Below, piece by piece: positions 46,023 to 53,269 of a stretch of 64,000 nucleotides of DNA. Numbering within the stretch: the stretch's first letter is position 1; every line of letters begins with the position of its first letter. The DNA comes from JBKEDS01 sp047975545 (lineage in GTDB: Bacteria > Bacteroidota > Bacteroidia > Flavobacteriales > Flavobacteriaceae), in contig JBKEDS010000046.1 in assembly GCA_047975545.1 (NCBI GenBank), positions 1 to 64,000 of the forward strand, given 5' to 3'. Position numbers and translations under genes: made by a program. A model generated the notes under the pieces. It did no database searches. It saw only the letters and a program-made list of their open reading frames with translations, and was not told where the DNA came from.

Positions 46023-46811
46023 ATGAGAAATCCTAAGAAAGCTCACGATCTCATTCGGCAAAATGAGACTGATGCAACAAAGCCGCAAAAGCACGATGCA
46101 AATTTACAAAAAAACACGACACTTTATTTTCAGGTTGGGCTAATCGTTTGCTTGCTCGTTGCCTACTCGCTTCTGGAAATGAAGTTTGAAAGCACAATGC
46201 CCGAAGTTGGGTGGGCAAACCCACCGGAAGAAGTTTATTTTGACGAACCGCCCGTTTTTGTAGTTGAAAAAGTAGTGAAGCAAATCCCAAAGCAAGCTCC
46301 AAAAAAACCTTCCCAAACAGATTTTGAGGAAATCCCCAACGACACCCCCGACATTTTTAGAGAAGAAGACCCATTTAAAGAAACAACCCCAAAAACCGAT
46401 TTAAGCCCCGACAACGTTGTGGTAAAACCCGATATAGACGAAGGCAACGAAACTGTTCCCTTTCTTTCGGTAGAAGCCGTACCAATTTATCCCGGTTGCG
46501 AAGGTAAAAAAACAAACGACGACAGGCGTAAGTGCATGTCCGAGAAAATAACCAAATTGGTTCAAAAAAAATTCGATACCAATCTGGGTAGCGAGCTGGG
46601 ACTAAAAGGCAAACAAGTTATTTACACCCAGTTTAAAATAGATGCCACCGGGCATGTTAAGGATATCCAGGTACGGGCACCGCACCCCTATTTAGAAAAA
46701 GAAGCCCAACGCGTTATTAATTTTATACCCGAAATGAAACCTGGCAAACAGCGCGAAAAAAATGTTTCGGTTATGTACGCCTTACCCATTATATTTAGCG
46801 TGGTAGATTAA
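46023..46811 (+). CDS. energy transducer TonB, copy 2
   Basis: 262 residues, a paralogue of the gene just upstream: one membrane helix (residues ~35-53, LYFQVGLIVCLLVAYSLLEM), a Lys/Pro/Glu-rich linker, then a C-terminal domain VPIYPGCEG...VIYTQFKIDATGHVKDIQVRAPHPYLEKEAQRVI. The end domains are very alike while the linkers differ, so this is a tandem duplication with diverging reach or partner. Terminator and repeat upstream imply independent transcription. Confidence 0.92.
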   Translation: MRNPKKAHDLIRQNETDATKPQKHDANLQKNTTLYFQVGLIVCLLVAYSLLEMKFESTMPEVGWANPPEEVYFDEPPVFVVEKVVKQIPKQAPKKPSQTDFEEIPNDTPDIFREEDPFKETTPKTDLSPDNVVVKPDIDEGNETVPFLSVEAVPIYPGCEGKKTNDDRRKCMSEKITKLVQKKFDTNLGSELGLKGKQVIYTQFKIDATGHVKDIQVRAPHPYLEKEAQRVINFIPEMKPGKQREKNVSVMYALPIIFSVVD

Positions 46812-46914
46812 TTTATCTGTAAATTATTTGCTTAAACCTGCAAGGTCTTCCCCGCCTTGTAGGTTTTTAAATTTCAGCACTAACCCACCCTTCAAAATTT
46901 AATAATTAAATTCA

Positions 46915-46944
46915 TTGTCCAAATACATGAATACAGTATCTTTG
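46915..46944 (+). promoter_or_regulatory. promoter of the ctaB-cox cluster
   Basis: TTG at 46915-46917 and TATCTTTG at 46937-46944 with 19-base spacing, a full Bacteroidota match. The start site would fall about 5-10 bases before a short ATG leader frame. Confidence 0.75.
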
Positions 46945-46955
46945 CACTCGCAAAA

Positions 46956-46985
46956 ATGAGTTTTAAATTAAGGGATATTGGGTAA
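46956..46985 (+). CDS. possible nine-codon leader ORF overlapping the ctaB start
   Basis: ATG at 46956 opens nine codons ending TAA at 46983-46985. It overlaps the TTG start of ctaB (46978) in another frame, so ribosomes ending here could restart at the TTG. Too short to judge by homology. Confidence 0.3.
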   Translation: MSFKLRDIG

Positions 46986-47871
46986 AACGGAAACTTTACA
47001 AACAAGGCCTTCGGTTATTTCCGACTTTAAGGAAATTACCAAAATCCGCTTGTCCGTTAGTGTCGTATTTTCGTCATTAGCGGGCTATTTGCTTGGGGTC
47101 GACACCGTTAACTACAAAACTTTGATATTACTGGCCTTGGGCGGCTATTTTATGGTTGGGGCCTCGAACGCCTATAACCAAATAATAGAAAAAGATTTGG
47201 ATGCTTTAATGGACCGCACCAAAAACCGACCCGTAGCGGCCGGGCGCATGACGGTAACAACCGCCTTTATAATTGCTACCATTTTTACTTTGCTCGGCAT
47301 TGCCATTCTATATTCCATAAACAAGCAAACCGCTATGTTTGGGGCCATTTCTATTTTTTTATACACTTGTGTGTACACACCCTTAAAAACCAAAACGCCT
47401 TTGTCCGTTTTTGTTGGGGCTATTCCCGGCGCCATTCCGTTTATGTTGGGCTGGGTAGCCGCCACCAACGATTTTGGTATAGAACCCGGTACTTTGTTCG
47501 CCTTACAGTTTTTATGGCAATTCCCACATTTTTGGGCCATTGGTTGGTTTCTGTACGACGATTATAAAAAAGGCGGCTTTTTTATGCTGCCAACAGGAAA
47601 GCAGGACAAAGGCACGGCCGTACAAATTGTAATGTATACCATTTGGACGATTTTGGTATCCATAATTCCCGTTTTTGGGGTTACGGGTACATTGCAACTG
47701 TCTATTGTTGCGGCAATCGTGGTTTTCCTTCTTGGGCTGGGCATGCTGTATTTTTCTGTTGAATTATTAAAAAAAATGACGGTTGCCGCAGCAAAACACC
47801 TGTTATTAGTTAGCGTGTTGTATATTACGCTGGTGCAAATTGTTTACGTAATAGATAAATTTATTCGATAA
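46978..47871 (+). CDS. ctaB: protoheme IX farnesyltransferase
   Basis: 297 residues, UbiA-family membrane prenyltransferase that makes heme O for the oxidase. The Asp-rich motif NQIIEKDLDALMDRTKNRP is intact and about eight helices are visible (e.g. LSVSVVFSSLAGYLLGV, LSIVAAIVVFLLGLGML). Start is TTG at 46978, since no ATG lies before the first helix; the AGGGA just upstream may help. It heads the ctaB-coxIII-coxIII-coxIV cluster with its own strong promoter and leads into it with a 3-base gap. Confidence 0.93.
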   Translation: MGKTETLQTRPSVISDFKEITKIRLSVSVVFSSLAGYLLGVDTVNYKTLILLALGGYFMVGASNAYNQIIEKDLDALMDRTKNRPVAAGRMTVTTAFIIATIFTLLGIAILYSINKQTAMFGAISIFLYTCVYTPLKTKTPLSVFVGAIPGAIPFMLGWVAATNDFGIEPGTLFALQFLWQFPHFWAIGWFLYDDYKKGGFFMLPTGKQDKGTAVQIVMYTIWTILVSIIPVFGVTGTLQLSIVAAIVVFLLGLGMLYFSVELLKKMTVAAAKHLLLVSVLYITLVQIVYVIDKFIR

Positions 47872-47874
47872 ATC

Positions 47875-48456
47875 ATGGATTTAACACAAGGTACTTTCGA
47901 AGAAAAAAATAACAGGGCAAAAAAAATGATGCTTTGGTTTGGTATTATATCGTTGGTTATGTCCTTTGCCGGATGGACAAGCGCTTTTGTGGTAAGCAGC
48001 TCCAGGCCCGATTGGCTAAACGACTTTAAATTGCCGAACGCTTTTTTAATAAGCACCGCTGTAATTATTGTAAGCAGCTTAACCTTATTGTTGGCCAAGC
48101 AGGCTTTAAAAAAGAATAATCGGGGCGCAACAACACTCTGGCTATTGGTTACGTTTACTTTGGGCGTGGTATTTATTTTTAACCAATTTTACGGTTTTAA
48201 AGAAATTATCAACTTAGGCTATAATTTTACCGGACCGACCAGCAACGTTACCATGTCCTACATTTACTTAATAGCTATTATGCACATTTTGCACGTTATT
48301 GTAGGCTTAATTTGCTTATTGGTTGTAATTTATAACCATTTTAAACAGAAATACACCGCAACCAAAAGGCTTGGTTTCGACCTTGCAGCCACCTTTTGGC
48401 ACTTTATCGATATTCTTTGGGTATATCTGTTTTTATTTTTATATTTTGTTAGATAA
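47875..48456 (+). CDS. cytochrome c oxidase subunit III, short
   Basis: 193 residues, five helices. Family marks: WFGIISLVMSFAGWTSAFVV, MHILHVIVGLICLLVVI and the C-terminal ATFWHFIDILWVYLFLFLYFVR. Subunit III stabilises the core of heme-copper oxidases and may help O2 delivery. Bacteroidota often carry two consecutive subunit III genes, as here. Three bases after ctaB. Confidence 0.92.
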   Translation: MDLTQGTFEEKNNRAKKMMLWFGIISLVMSFAGWTSAFVVSSSRPDWLNDFKLPNAFLISTAVIIVSSLTLLLAKQALKKNNRGATTLWLLVTFTLGVVFIFNQFYGFKEIINLGYNFTGPTSNVTMSYIYLIAIMHILHVIVGLICLLVVIYNHFKQKYTATKRLGFDLAATFWHFIDILWVYLFLFLYFVR

Positions 48457-48474
48457 ATAATTTGATTATTTTTG
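48446..48474 (+). promoter_or_regulatory. possible internal promoter between the two subunit III genes
   Basis: TTG at 48446-48448, 18-base spacing, TATTTTTG at 48467-48474. It overlaps the end of the first subunit III gene and would give ~20-25 bases of leader for the second. Confidence 0.45.
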
Positions 48475-48504
48475 TTCAACCTTAAAAAAACTAAACAACT
48501 GAGT

Positions 48505-49485
48505 ATGAGTGCAACAGTTATAACAACTGGAACAGAAGGAAAAACATGGGGAGGCGGTAACCGTCCGTTAAAGGCCAGTTACGGCAAAATGATGATGTGG
48601 TTTTTTATCGTTTCGGATGCCTTAACCTTTTCCGGATTTTTGGCTGCTTACGGATTTTCCCGATTTAAGTTTATAGAGTCCTGGCCCATTGCCGACGAGG
48701 TTTTTACCCACGTACCCTTTTTGCACGGGCAGGAACACCCCATGATTTATGTGGCGTTTATGACCTTTGTGCTTATTATGTCGTCGGTAACAATGGTATT
48801 GGCCGTGGATGCCGGACACCATTTAAAGAAAACAAAAGTTGCCGTGTACATGTTTTTAACCATTATCGGTGGTTTAATATTTTTAGGCTCCCAAGCGTGG
48901 GAATGGGCCACCTTTATTAAGGGCGATTATGGTGCCGTACAAACCAAAGGCGGCAATATTCTGCAATTTGTAGATACCGATGGCAAGCGCGTGGCCTTGG
49001 CCGATTTTGTTGTGGCCGCACCAACCGACCGAACAGAGCACGAGCGTAAAAACGGCTTGTGGTTTGTAAAAGAAGGTGCTTTGCCAGCCTATACGGTACA
49101 AGACGTTATACACGGATTGGAATCGCATGACAACGTATTAATTAGAACCCAACAACTTACCGATGCCGGTACCAAAACCGTACTGTCCCGAAACGAGTCC
49201 TTGGATATGTTGAAGAAAAACGGAGTGGCCGTAGTCGAGGGTGCCAACCTAAAAGCAAACGAGTACGGTGCGCCGTTGTTTGCCGATTTCTTTTTCTTCA
49301 TTACAGGCTTCCACGGATTTCACGTATTTTCGGGCGTTGTGCTAAACTGCATTATTTTCTTTAATGTATTGCTTGGTACTTACGAACGACGCAAAAGCTA
49401 CGAAATGGTAGAAAAAGTAGGTCTGTATTGGCACTTTGTGGATTTGGTTTGGGTGTTTGTGTTTACGTTCTTCTACTTGGTATAA
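48505..49485 (+). CDS. cytochrome c oxidase subunit III, long
   Basis: 326 residues. Start is ATG 48505 (SATVITTGTEGKTWGGGNRPL); an in-frame TTG at 48472 would lie on the putative -7 element. Membrane helices surround a ~95-residue hydrophilic insertion (residues ~140-235, from GKRVALADF to KANEYGAPL), then the conserved ITGFHGFHVFSGVVLN and YWHFVDLVWVFVFTFFYLV. It is the second subunit III of the cluster. The insertion is common in the Bacteroidota version. Confidence 0.92.
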   Translation: MSATVITTGTEGKTWGGGNRPLKASYGKMMMWFFIVSDALTFSGFLAAYGFSRFKFIESWPIADEVFTHVPFLHGQEHPMIYVAFMTFVLIMSSVTMVLAVDAGHHLKKTKVAVYMFLTIIGGLIFLGSQAWEWATFIKGDYGAVQTKGGNILQFVDTDGKRVALADFVVAAPTDRTEHERKNGLWFVKEGALPAYTVQDVIHGLESHDNVLIRTQQLTDAGTKTVLSRNESLDMLKKNGVAVVEGANLKANEYGAPLFADFFFFITGFHGFHVFSGVVLNCIIFFNVLLGTYERRKSYEMVEKVGLYWHFVDLVWVFVFTFFYLV

Positions 49486-49506
49486 ATCTTTTAATCGAAT
49501 AAAAAA

Positions 49507-49887
49507 ATGGCTCAAGATCATAAATTAGCAATATTTAGAGGCGCTTTAAAATTTAAATCGAATACCCAAAAAATATGGGGTGTTTTAATATTCCTTTCTG
49601 TTGTAACCTTAATAGAGGTTATCTTGGGTATTTACAAACCCGGGTTTTTAATGGGGCACTTTTTAGGTATGAAACTGTTAAACTGGGTGTTTATAATACT
49701 AACAATAGTTAAGGCCTATTACATTACTTGGGACTTCATGCACATGCGCGACGAGGTTAAGTTCCTTAAAATGGTAGTAGTAGGTACTTTGGTTATATAT
49801 ATTTTATACCTAACGTGGATTCTTTTGGAAGAAGGCGCTTATGTTTTTAACGTATTCGACAACGGTTACATTAAACACGATTTTTAA
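49507..49887 (+). CDS. cytochrome c oxidase subunit IV family protein
   Basis: 126 residues with three helices (GVLIFLSVVTLIEVILGIY, WVFIILTIVKAYYITWDFMH and VVGTLVIYILYLTWILLEEG). YYITWDFMHMRDE is typical of the prokaryotic subunit IV family. Small structural subunit of the oxidase. A terminator and repeat copy follow, so the first transcription unit of the cluster probably ends here. Confidence 0.88.
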   Translation: MAQDHKLAIFRGALKFKSNTQKIWGVLIFLSVVTLIEVILGIYKPGFLMGHFLGMKLLNWVFIILTIVKAYYITWDFMHMRDEVKFLKMVVVGTLVIYILYLTWILLEEGAYVFNVFDNGYIKHDF

Positions 49888-49907
49888 TAAAAGTTAAATA
49901 AACATAT

Positions 49908-49935
49908 AAGGGCGGTAATTATACCGCCTTTTTTT
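49908..49935 (+). terminator. terminator after coxIV
   Basis: GGCGGTA (49911-49917) pairs with TACCGCC (49922-49928) across ATTA, extended by flanking bases, followed by seven T. Confidence 0.85.
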
Positions 49936-49979
49936 ATTTTTGCACTTGCAATCAATTATAGAATAATTTTGAAATTAGG

Positions 49980-50004
49980 CGTCACTGCGAGGTACGAAGC
50001 AGTC
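49980..50004 (+). repeat. dispersed intergenic repeat, copy 5
   Basis: CGTCACTGCGAGGTACGAAG followed by CAGTC, in the coxIV to SCO-operon gap. Confidence 0.6.
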
Positions 50005-50077
50005 CGTACAAAAATGATTATTTCACTTTTCCGCAAAAGCACACGCTTAATTAAAATAAAACAATAGTATAAAAACA

Positions 50078-50797
50078 ATGGATTTTAAAAAAGCAACACG
50101 TTATGGCATTTTAGGGATACTATTTTTTCTTCCCGTAACGTTTTTATTGCTTTTATATCCGGCCACGCACAACTACACGCCCTTGGATATTGTAAACACT
50201 TCGGTTTTGGAAATCGACGGCTTTAAACCACAAACCCAGGACACCATTTTACTGAAAGACCATATTACCATTTTGGGCTTTCTCGGCACAACCCCCATTA
50301 GCAAGGTTATAACCGCTTCAAACTTAAAAGAATTGGTATACGATAAATTTAAAGGCTTTAAAAAATTTCAAATCGTAATTTTGATGCCAAGAGGAACGGA
50401 AGAAGCCGTAAAACAACTACAATCGGAAATAAACACCTATGAAGATTTAAAATACTGGCATTTTGTTTTTGGAAGCAACCCAGCCATCCAAAACATATAC
50501 AATAGCTTGAAGGTTGAAGAAAACCTTGAGCCCGATTTGTCTTCAAAATACATTTACATAATCGACAAGGATTTAAGCCAGCGCGGCAGGCTGGACGACC
50601 GCACCGAGCGCGAGACCGAACTCGATAAGCCCATAAAAAAACTGTACGGCTACAATTGTATAGAAGTGGCCGAAATTAAAAATAAAATGAGCGACGACCT
50701 ACGCATTCTCTTTACCGAGTACAGGCAAAAACGAAAAGGCGAATTCGACTCCTCGACCCGTAGGGCAAACGATTTAAACAACAATGATGAAGAATAA
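50078..50797 (+). CDS. membrane-anchored SCO-like protein without the copper-site cysteines
   Basis: 239 residues. N-terminal helix (residues 10-27), then a soluble domain. Lined up by eye with the SCO protein in the next gene, the order of elements matches: ITILGFLGTTPISKV (65-77) against YIVEFFFATCPTICP, KYWHFVFGSNPAIQNIYN (125-142) against NWHLLTGDKTLIYKLSN, and KYIYIIDKDLSQRGRLDDR (157-175) against NFALIDKNGFIRSRKDDY. The two Cys and the His of the SCO copper site are replaced; the only Cys is 194. The end is charged (RRANDLNNNDEE). It overlaps sco by 14 bases. A structural partner or regulator in oxidase assembly is inferred. Start ATG 50078. Confidence 0.6.
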   Translation: MDFKKATRYGILGILFFLPVTFLLLLYPATHNYTPLDIVNTSVLEIDGFKPQTQDTILLKDHITILGFLGTTPISKVITASNLKELVYDKFKGFKKFQIVILMPRGTEEAVKQLQSEINTYEDLKYWHFVFGSNPAIQNIYNSLKVEENLEPDLSSKYIYIIDKDLSQRGRLDDRTERETELDKPIKKLYGYNCIEVAEIKNKMSDDLRILFTEYRQKRKGEFDSSTRRANDLNNNDEE

Positions 50798-51530
50798 TTA
50801 TTCGTACATAGGCATTGCACTTGTTATTTTGGTGTTTGGCATTCTTTTTGTACCCAAAATAGTCGACAGGATTACCAATAACGACGTAACCCGTAACGAA
50901 AGCCGAAGTAATTTTGCCGGCCAAAAAGAAAAAGGAACGGCGCAAACATTATCGTTTATCGAAATTAACGGTACGCCCAAAAAAGTACCCGCATTTTCGT
51001 TTACCGACCAAAACGGAAAAACCATTACCAATACAGATTACGAAGGCAAGGTTTATATCGTAGAGTTCTTTTTTGCCACCTGCCCCACCATTTGCCCGCG
51101 TATGAGCCAGAATTTGGTCGAGGTACAAAACGCATTTAAAGCCGAAACCAATTTTGGTATTGCCTCCTTCACCATAAATCCCGAACACGATACCCCAGAA
51201 GTGCTAAAGGATTACGCCGAAAGTTATGGCATTAGCAGCCCAAATTGGCATTTGCTAACGGGCGACAAAACGTTAATTTACAAACTATCCAATGAAGGGT
51301 TTAACCTATACACGGCCCAAGACGAAAATGTGGCGGGCGGTTTCGAGCATTCGGGCAACTTTGCGCTAATCGATAAAAACGGCTTTATACGCTCCAGAAA
51401 AGACGATTACGGCAACCCCATAATTTACTATAATGGCGTAGTATCGGAAGCCGAAAATATAGACGAAGACGGCAACAAGCAAGAAATAACCGCTTTAAAG
51501 GAGGATATAAAACTATTACTTAATGAATAG
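50784..51530 (+). CDS. SCO-family copper chaperone
   Basis: 248 residues. N-terminal membrane anchor (residues 7-25), then a thioredoxin-fold domain with the CxxxC copper site (Cys100-Cys104 in FATCPTICPRM) and the conserved His189 in GGFEHSGNFALIDKNG. SCO proteins deliver copper to the CuA site of subunit II. It overlaps the gene before it and the DUF420 gene after it (8 bases), so all three are co-translated. Start ATG 50784 (a second ATG follows immediately). Confidence 0.93.
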   Translation: MMKNNYSYIGIALVILVFGILFVPKIVDRITNNDVTRNESRSNFAGQKEKGTAQTLSFIEINGTPKKVPAFSFTDQNGKTITNTDYEGKVYIVEFFFATCPTICPRMSQNLVEVQNAFKAETNFGIASFTINPEHDTPEVLKDYAESYGISSPNWHLLTGDKTLIYKLSNEGFNLYTAQDENVAGGFEHSGNFALIDKNGFIRSRKDDYGNPIIYYNGVVSEAENIDEDGNKQEITALKEDIKLLLNE

Positions 51531-52047
51531 TACAGACGACAAAAAATACAATAAATTAATAGTTGCCTTATCGGTTATTATCCCTCTGGTGGTTGCGGTT
51601 TTGTTTGGCGTTAAAATACCCAATGTAGCGCCTTTGTCGTTCCTCCCTCCTATTTACGCCACCATAAATGCCATAACAGCCATACTCTTGGTAGCTGCAG
51701 TTATAGCCGTTAAAAAGAAAAACATAAGCCTGCACAAAAAACTAAACACCACCGCCATTGTATGCTCGGTGTTGTTTTTGGTTATGTACGTAGCCTACCA
51801 CATGACCAGCGACTCCACCAAATTTGGGGGCGACGGCGCCATAAAATACGTGTATTATTTTATTTTGATAAGCCATATACTGTTGTCGGTAATCATCATC
51901 CCTTTTGTATTGATAACTTATGTTAGGGCCATTACCAACAATTTCGAAAAGCATAAAAAAATAGCAAAAATAGCCTTCCCATTATGGTTGTACGTTGCCG
52001 TTTCGGGCGTTATTGTCTATATCATGATTTCGCCTTATTATGCTTAA
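51523..52047 (+). CDS. DUF420 membrane protein
   Basis: 174 residues, five helices (LIVALSVIIPLVVAVLFGV, FLPPIYATINAITAILLVAAVIAV, TTAIVCSVLFLVMYVAYHM, YYFILISHILLSVIIIPFVLITYVRA and IAFPLWLYVAVSGVIVYIM). This is the DUF420 (CtaM-like) family, which in Bacillus is needed for a heme-copper oxidase. Histidines in YHMTSD, ISHIL and KHKK could bind a cofactor. Starts inside the sco end. No clear hairpin follows. Confidence 0.88.
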   Translation: MNSTDDKKYNKLIVALSVIIPLVVAVLFGVKIPNVAPLSFLPPIYATINAITAILLVAAVIAVKKKNISLHKKLNTTAIVCSVLFLVMYVAYHMTSDSTKFGGDGAIKYVYYFILISHILLSVIIIPFVLITYVRAITNNFEKHKKIAKIAFPLWLYVAVSGVIVYIMISPYYA

Positions 52048-52189
52048 AGAAAAGTAAAACCCTAAACACAAGGCAAGATACTTCTACAAGCTAAGCCGTA
52101 TTGAAAAACAAATCAAAAAACATCAGGCTTGCTTACTGTATGCTTTTTTGTCGTGTGGTTGCTTTTTGCTACATTTACCTACGACAGCT

Positions 52190-52217
52190 TTTATCTTTCT
52201 TTTAAAAGAAAAATAAA
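52190..52217. repeat. AT-rich inverted repeat upstream of an unknown membrane gene
   Basis: TTTATCTTTCTTTT (52190-52203) and AAAAGAAAAATAAA (52204-52217) are inverted copies with one mismatch and no loop. It may be a binding site for the gene starting at 52242. Confidence 0.35.
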
Positions 52218-52241
52218 GTTCTAAACAATAAACATTAACAC

Positions 52242-52826
52242 ATGAAGCATTGGATAATTTCCGAAACTGAATTGGATAACAGCTATTTTATCGTTACCGA
52301 GAAATCTATTTGGCTAACAAACCAAAAAAAAAACGTTAATATTAACGAACTGATAAAAGCTAAAAACCTGGGCATAGTGAAGAGTATTAGGTACGACGAT
52401 TTAAAAGAAATTATTTTTATTGATACCGATAATACCATTGAACTTAACTACAAGGACGATAAAGCAACCGATGAGGAATTTCAGTTGGACAAAACCACCT
52501 ATTCCGAAATTCGTTCGTACTTAAAAACCAACCTTAAGGAAGTTGATTTGAAAAATTATTCGGTTTTAAAACAAATTGCCCCTCAAGTTATCGTACTTGG
52601 GCTTTCTGTACTAATATCGGTAATGGTATATGTTTCTGCCGTAGAATTAGAAAATGGCGGTACTTTAAGAACATCTGGAAGAAATGGGTTGGTAAAAAAA
52701 CTTATTGCAGCTTTAGCCGAAACATTAGGAACAACGGGTACTTTAATTGTTGCACTTTGGTTTCTGGGCTTTTTACCTATTTTCTTGTTAAAAAAGTACA
52801 AAACCCCAAAAAGGGTGAGGTTTTAA
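52242..52826 (+). CDS. unknown membrane protein with soluble N-terminal domain and two helices
   Basis: 194 residues, not recognised. Residues 1-105 are soluble, mainly beta strand (WIISETELDNSYFIVTEKSIWL, SIRYDDLKEIIFIDTDNTIELNY), which would suit a PH-like bacterial fold. Two strong hydrophobic segments follow (residues ~115-133 and ~163-183), and the tail is basic (KKYKTPKRVRF). Many Thr/Lys/Asn; AT-rich. Start ATG 52242. It stands alone after the oxidase cluster with a 195-base gap and is convergent with arfB. Confidence 0.7.
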   Translation: MKHWIISETELDNSYFIVTEKSIWLTNQKKNVNINELIKAKNLGIVKSIRYDDLKEIIFIDTDNTIELNYKDDKATDEEFQLDKTTYSEIRSYLKTNLKEVDLKNYSVLKQIAPQVIVLGLSVLISVMVYVSAVELENGGTLRTSGRNGLVKKLIAALAETLGTTGTLIVALWFLGFLPIFLLKKYKTPKRVRF

Positions 52827-52861
52827 AAACCAATACATCTACAAGGCTGGGAATTTAAACC

Positions 52862-53269
52862 TTAATCGACACTTGGTTTCCGCCTATTCGTTTTTTTATC
52901 GGATAAATGTTGCTTGCTTTTTAACCGTTTTTTAATAACCGAACGCGGTACTTTGGTAGGAACTCTAATTTTATCGACTTTTAATTTGCGCTCCAACAAT
53001 TCAAAAAACCGATTAATTACCAAGGCCTTGTTTTTATGCTGGCTTCGGCTATCGCCGCATTGCAGGATAAGCATGCCGTTTTTTGTTAATTTCGATTGCA
53101 GTTTTTCGGAAAGCAGCGTTTTTTGTTCAACATCTAACACTTCGGATGCCGTTAGGTTAAAAGCCAATTCAACCTTCGAAGCCACTTTGTTAACGTGCTG
53201 CCCGCCTGCCCCGGAACTTCTAATGGCCTTAAAACTAAGTTCGTTCAATAATGCCTCTTTATTAATCAT
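52862..53269 (-). CDS. arfB: alternative ribosome-rescue peptidyl-tRNA hydrolase
   Basis: 135 residues. The release-factor catalytic loop GGQ is present (SSGAGGQHVNKV, Gly22-Gly23-Gln24), followed by the KVELAFNL strand, and the tail is Lys/Arg rich (VPRSVIKKRLKSKQHLSDKKTNRRK), as in ArfB/YaeJ, which inserts the tail in the empty mRNA channel of stalled ribosomes. The start ATG overlaps the DUF4301 stop codon (ATGA), so it is coupled with that gene. Confidence 0.93.
   Translation of the reverse strand: MINKEALLNELSFKAIRSSGAGGQHVNKVASKVELAFNLTASEVLDVEQKTLLSEKLQSKLTKNGMLILQCGDSRSQHKNKALVINRFFELLERKLKVDKIRVPTKVPRSVIKKRLKSKQHLSDKKTNRRKPSVD

Noticed and set aside
48472..48504. TTG start for the long subunit III
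   Set aside because: The codon lies on the putative -7 element; ATG at 48505 fits the family N-terminus.
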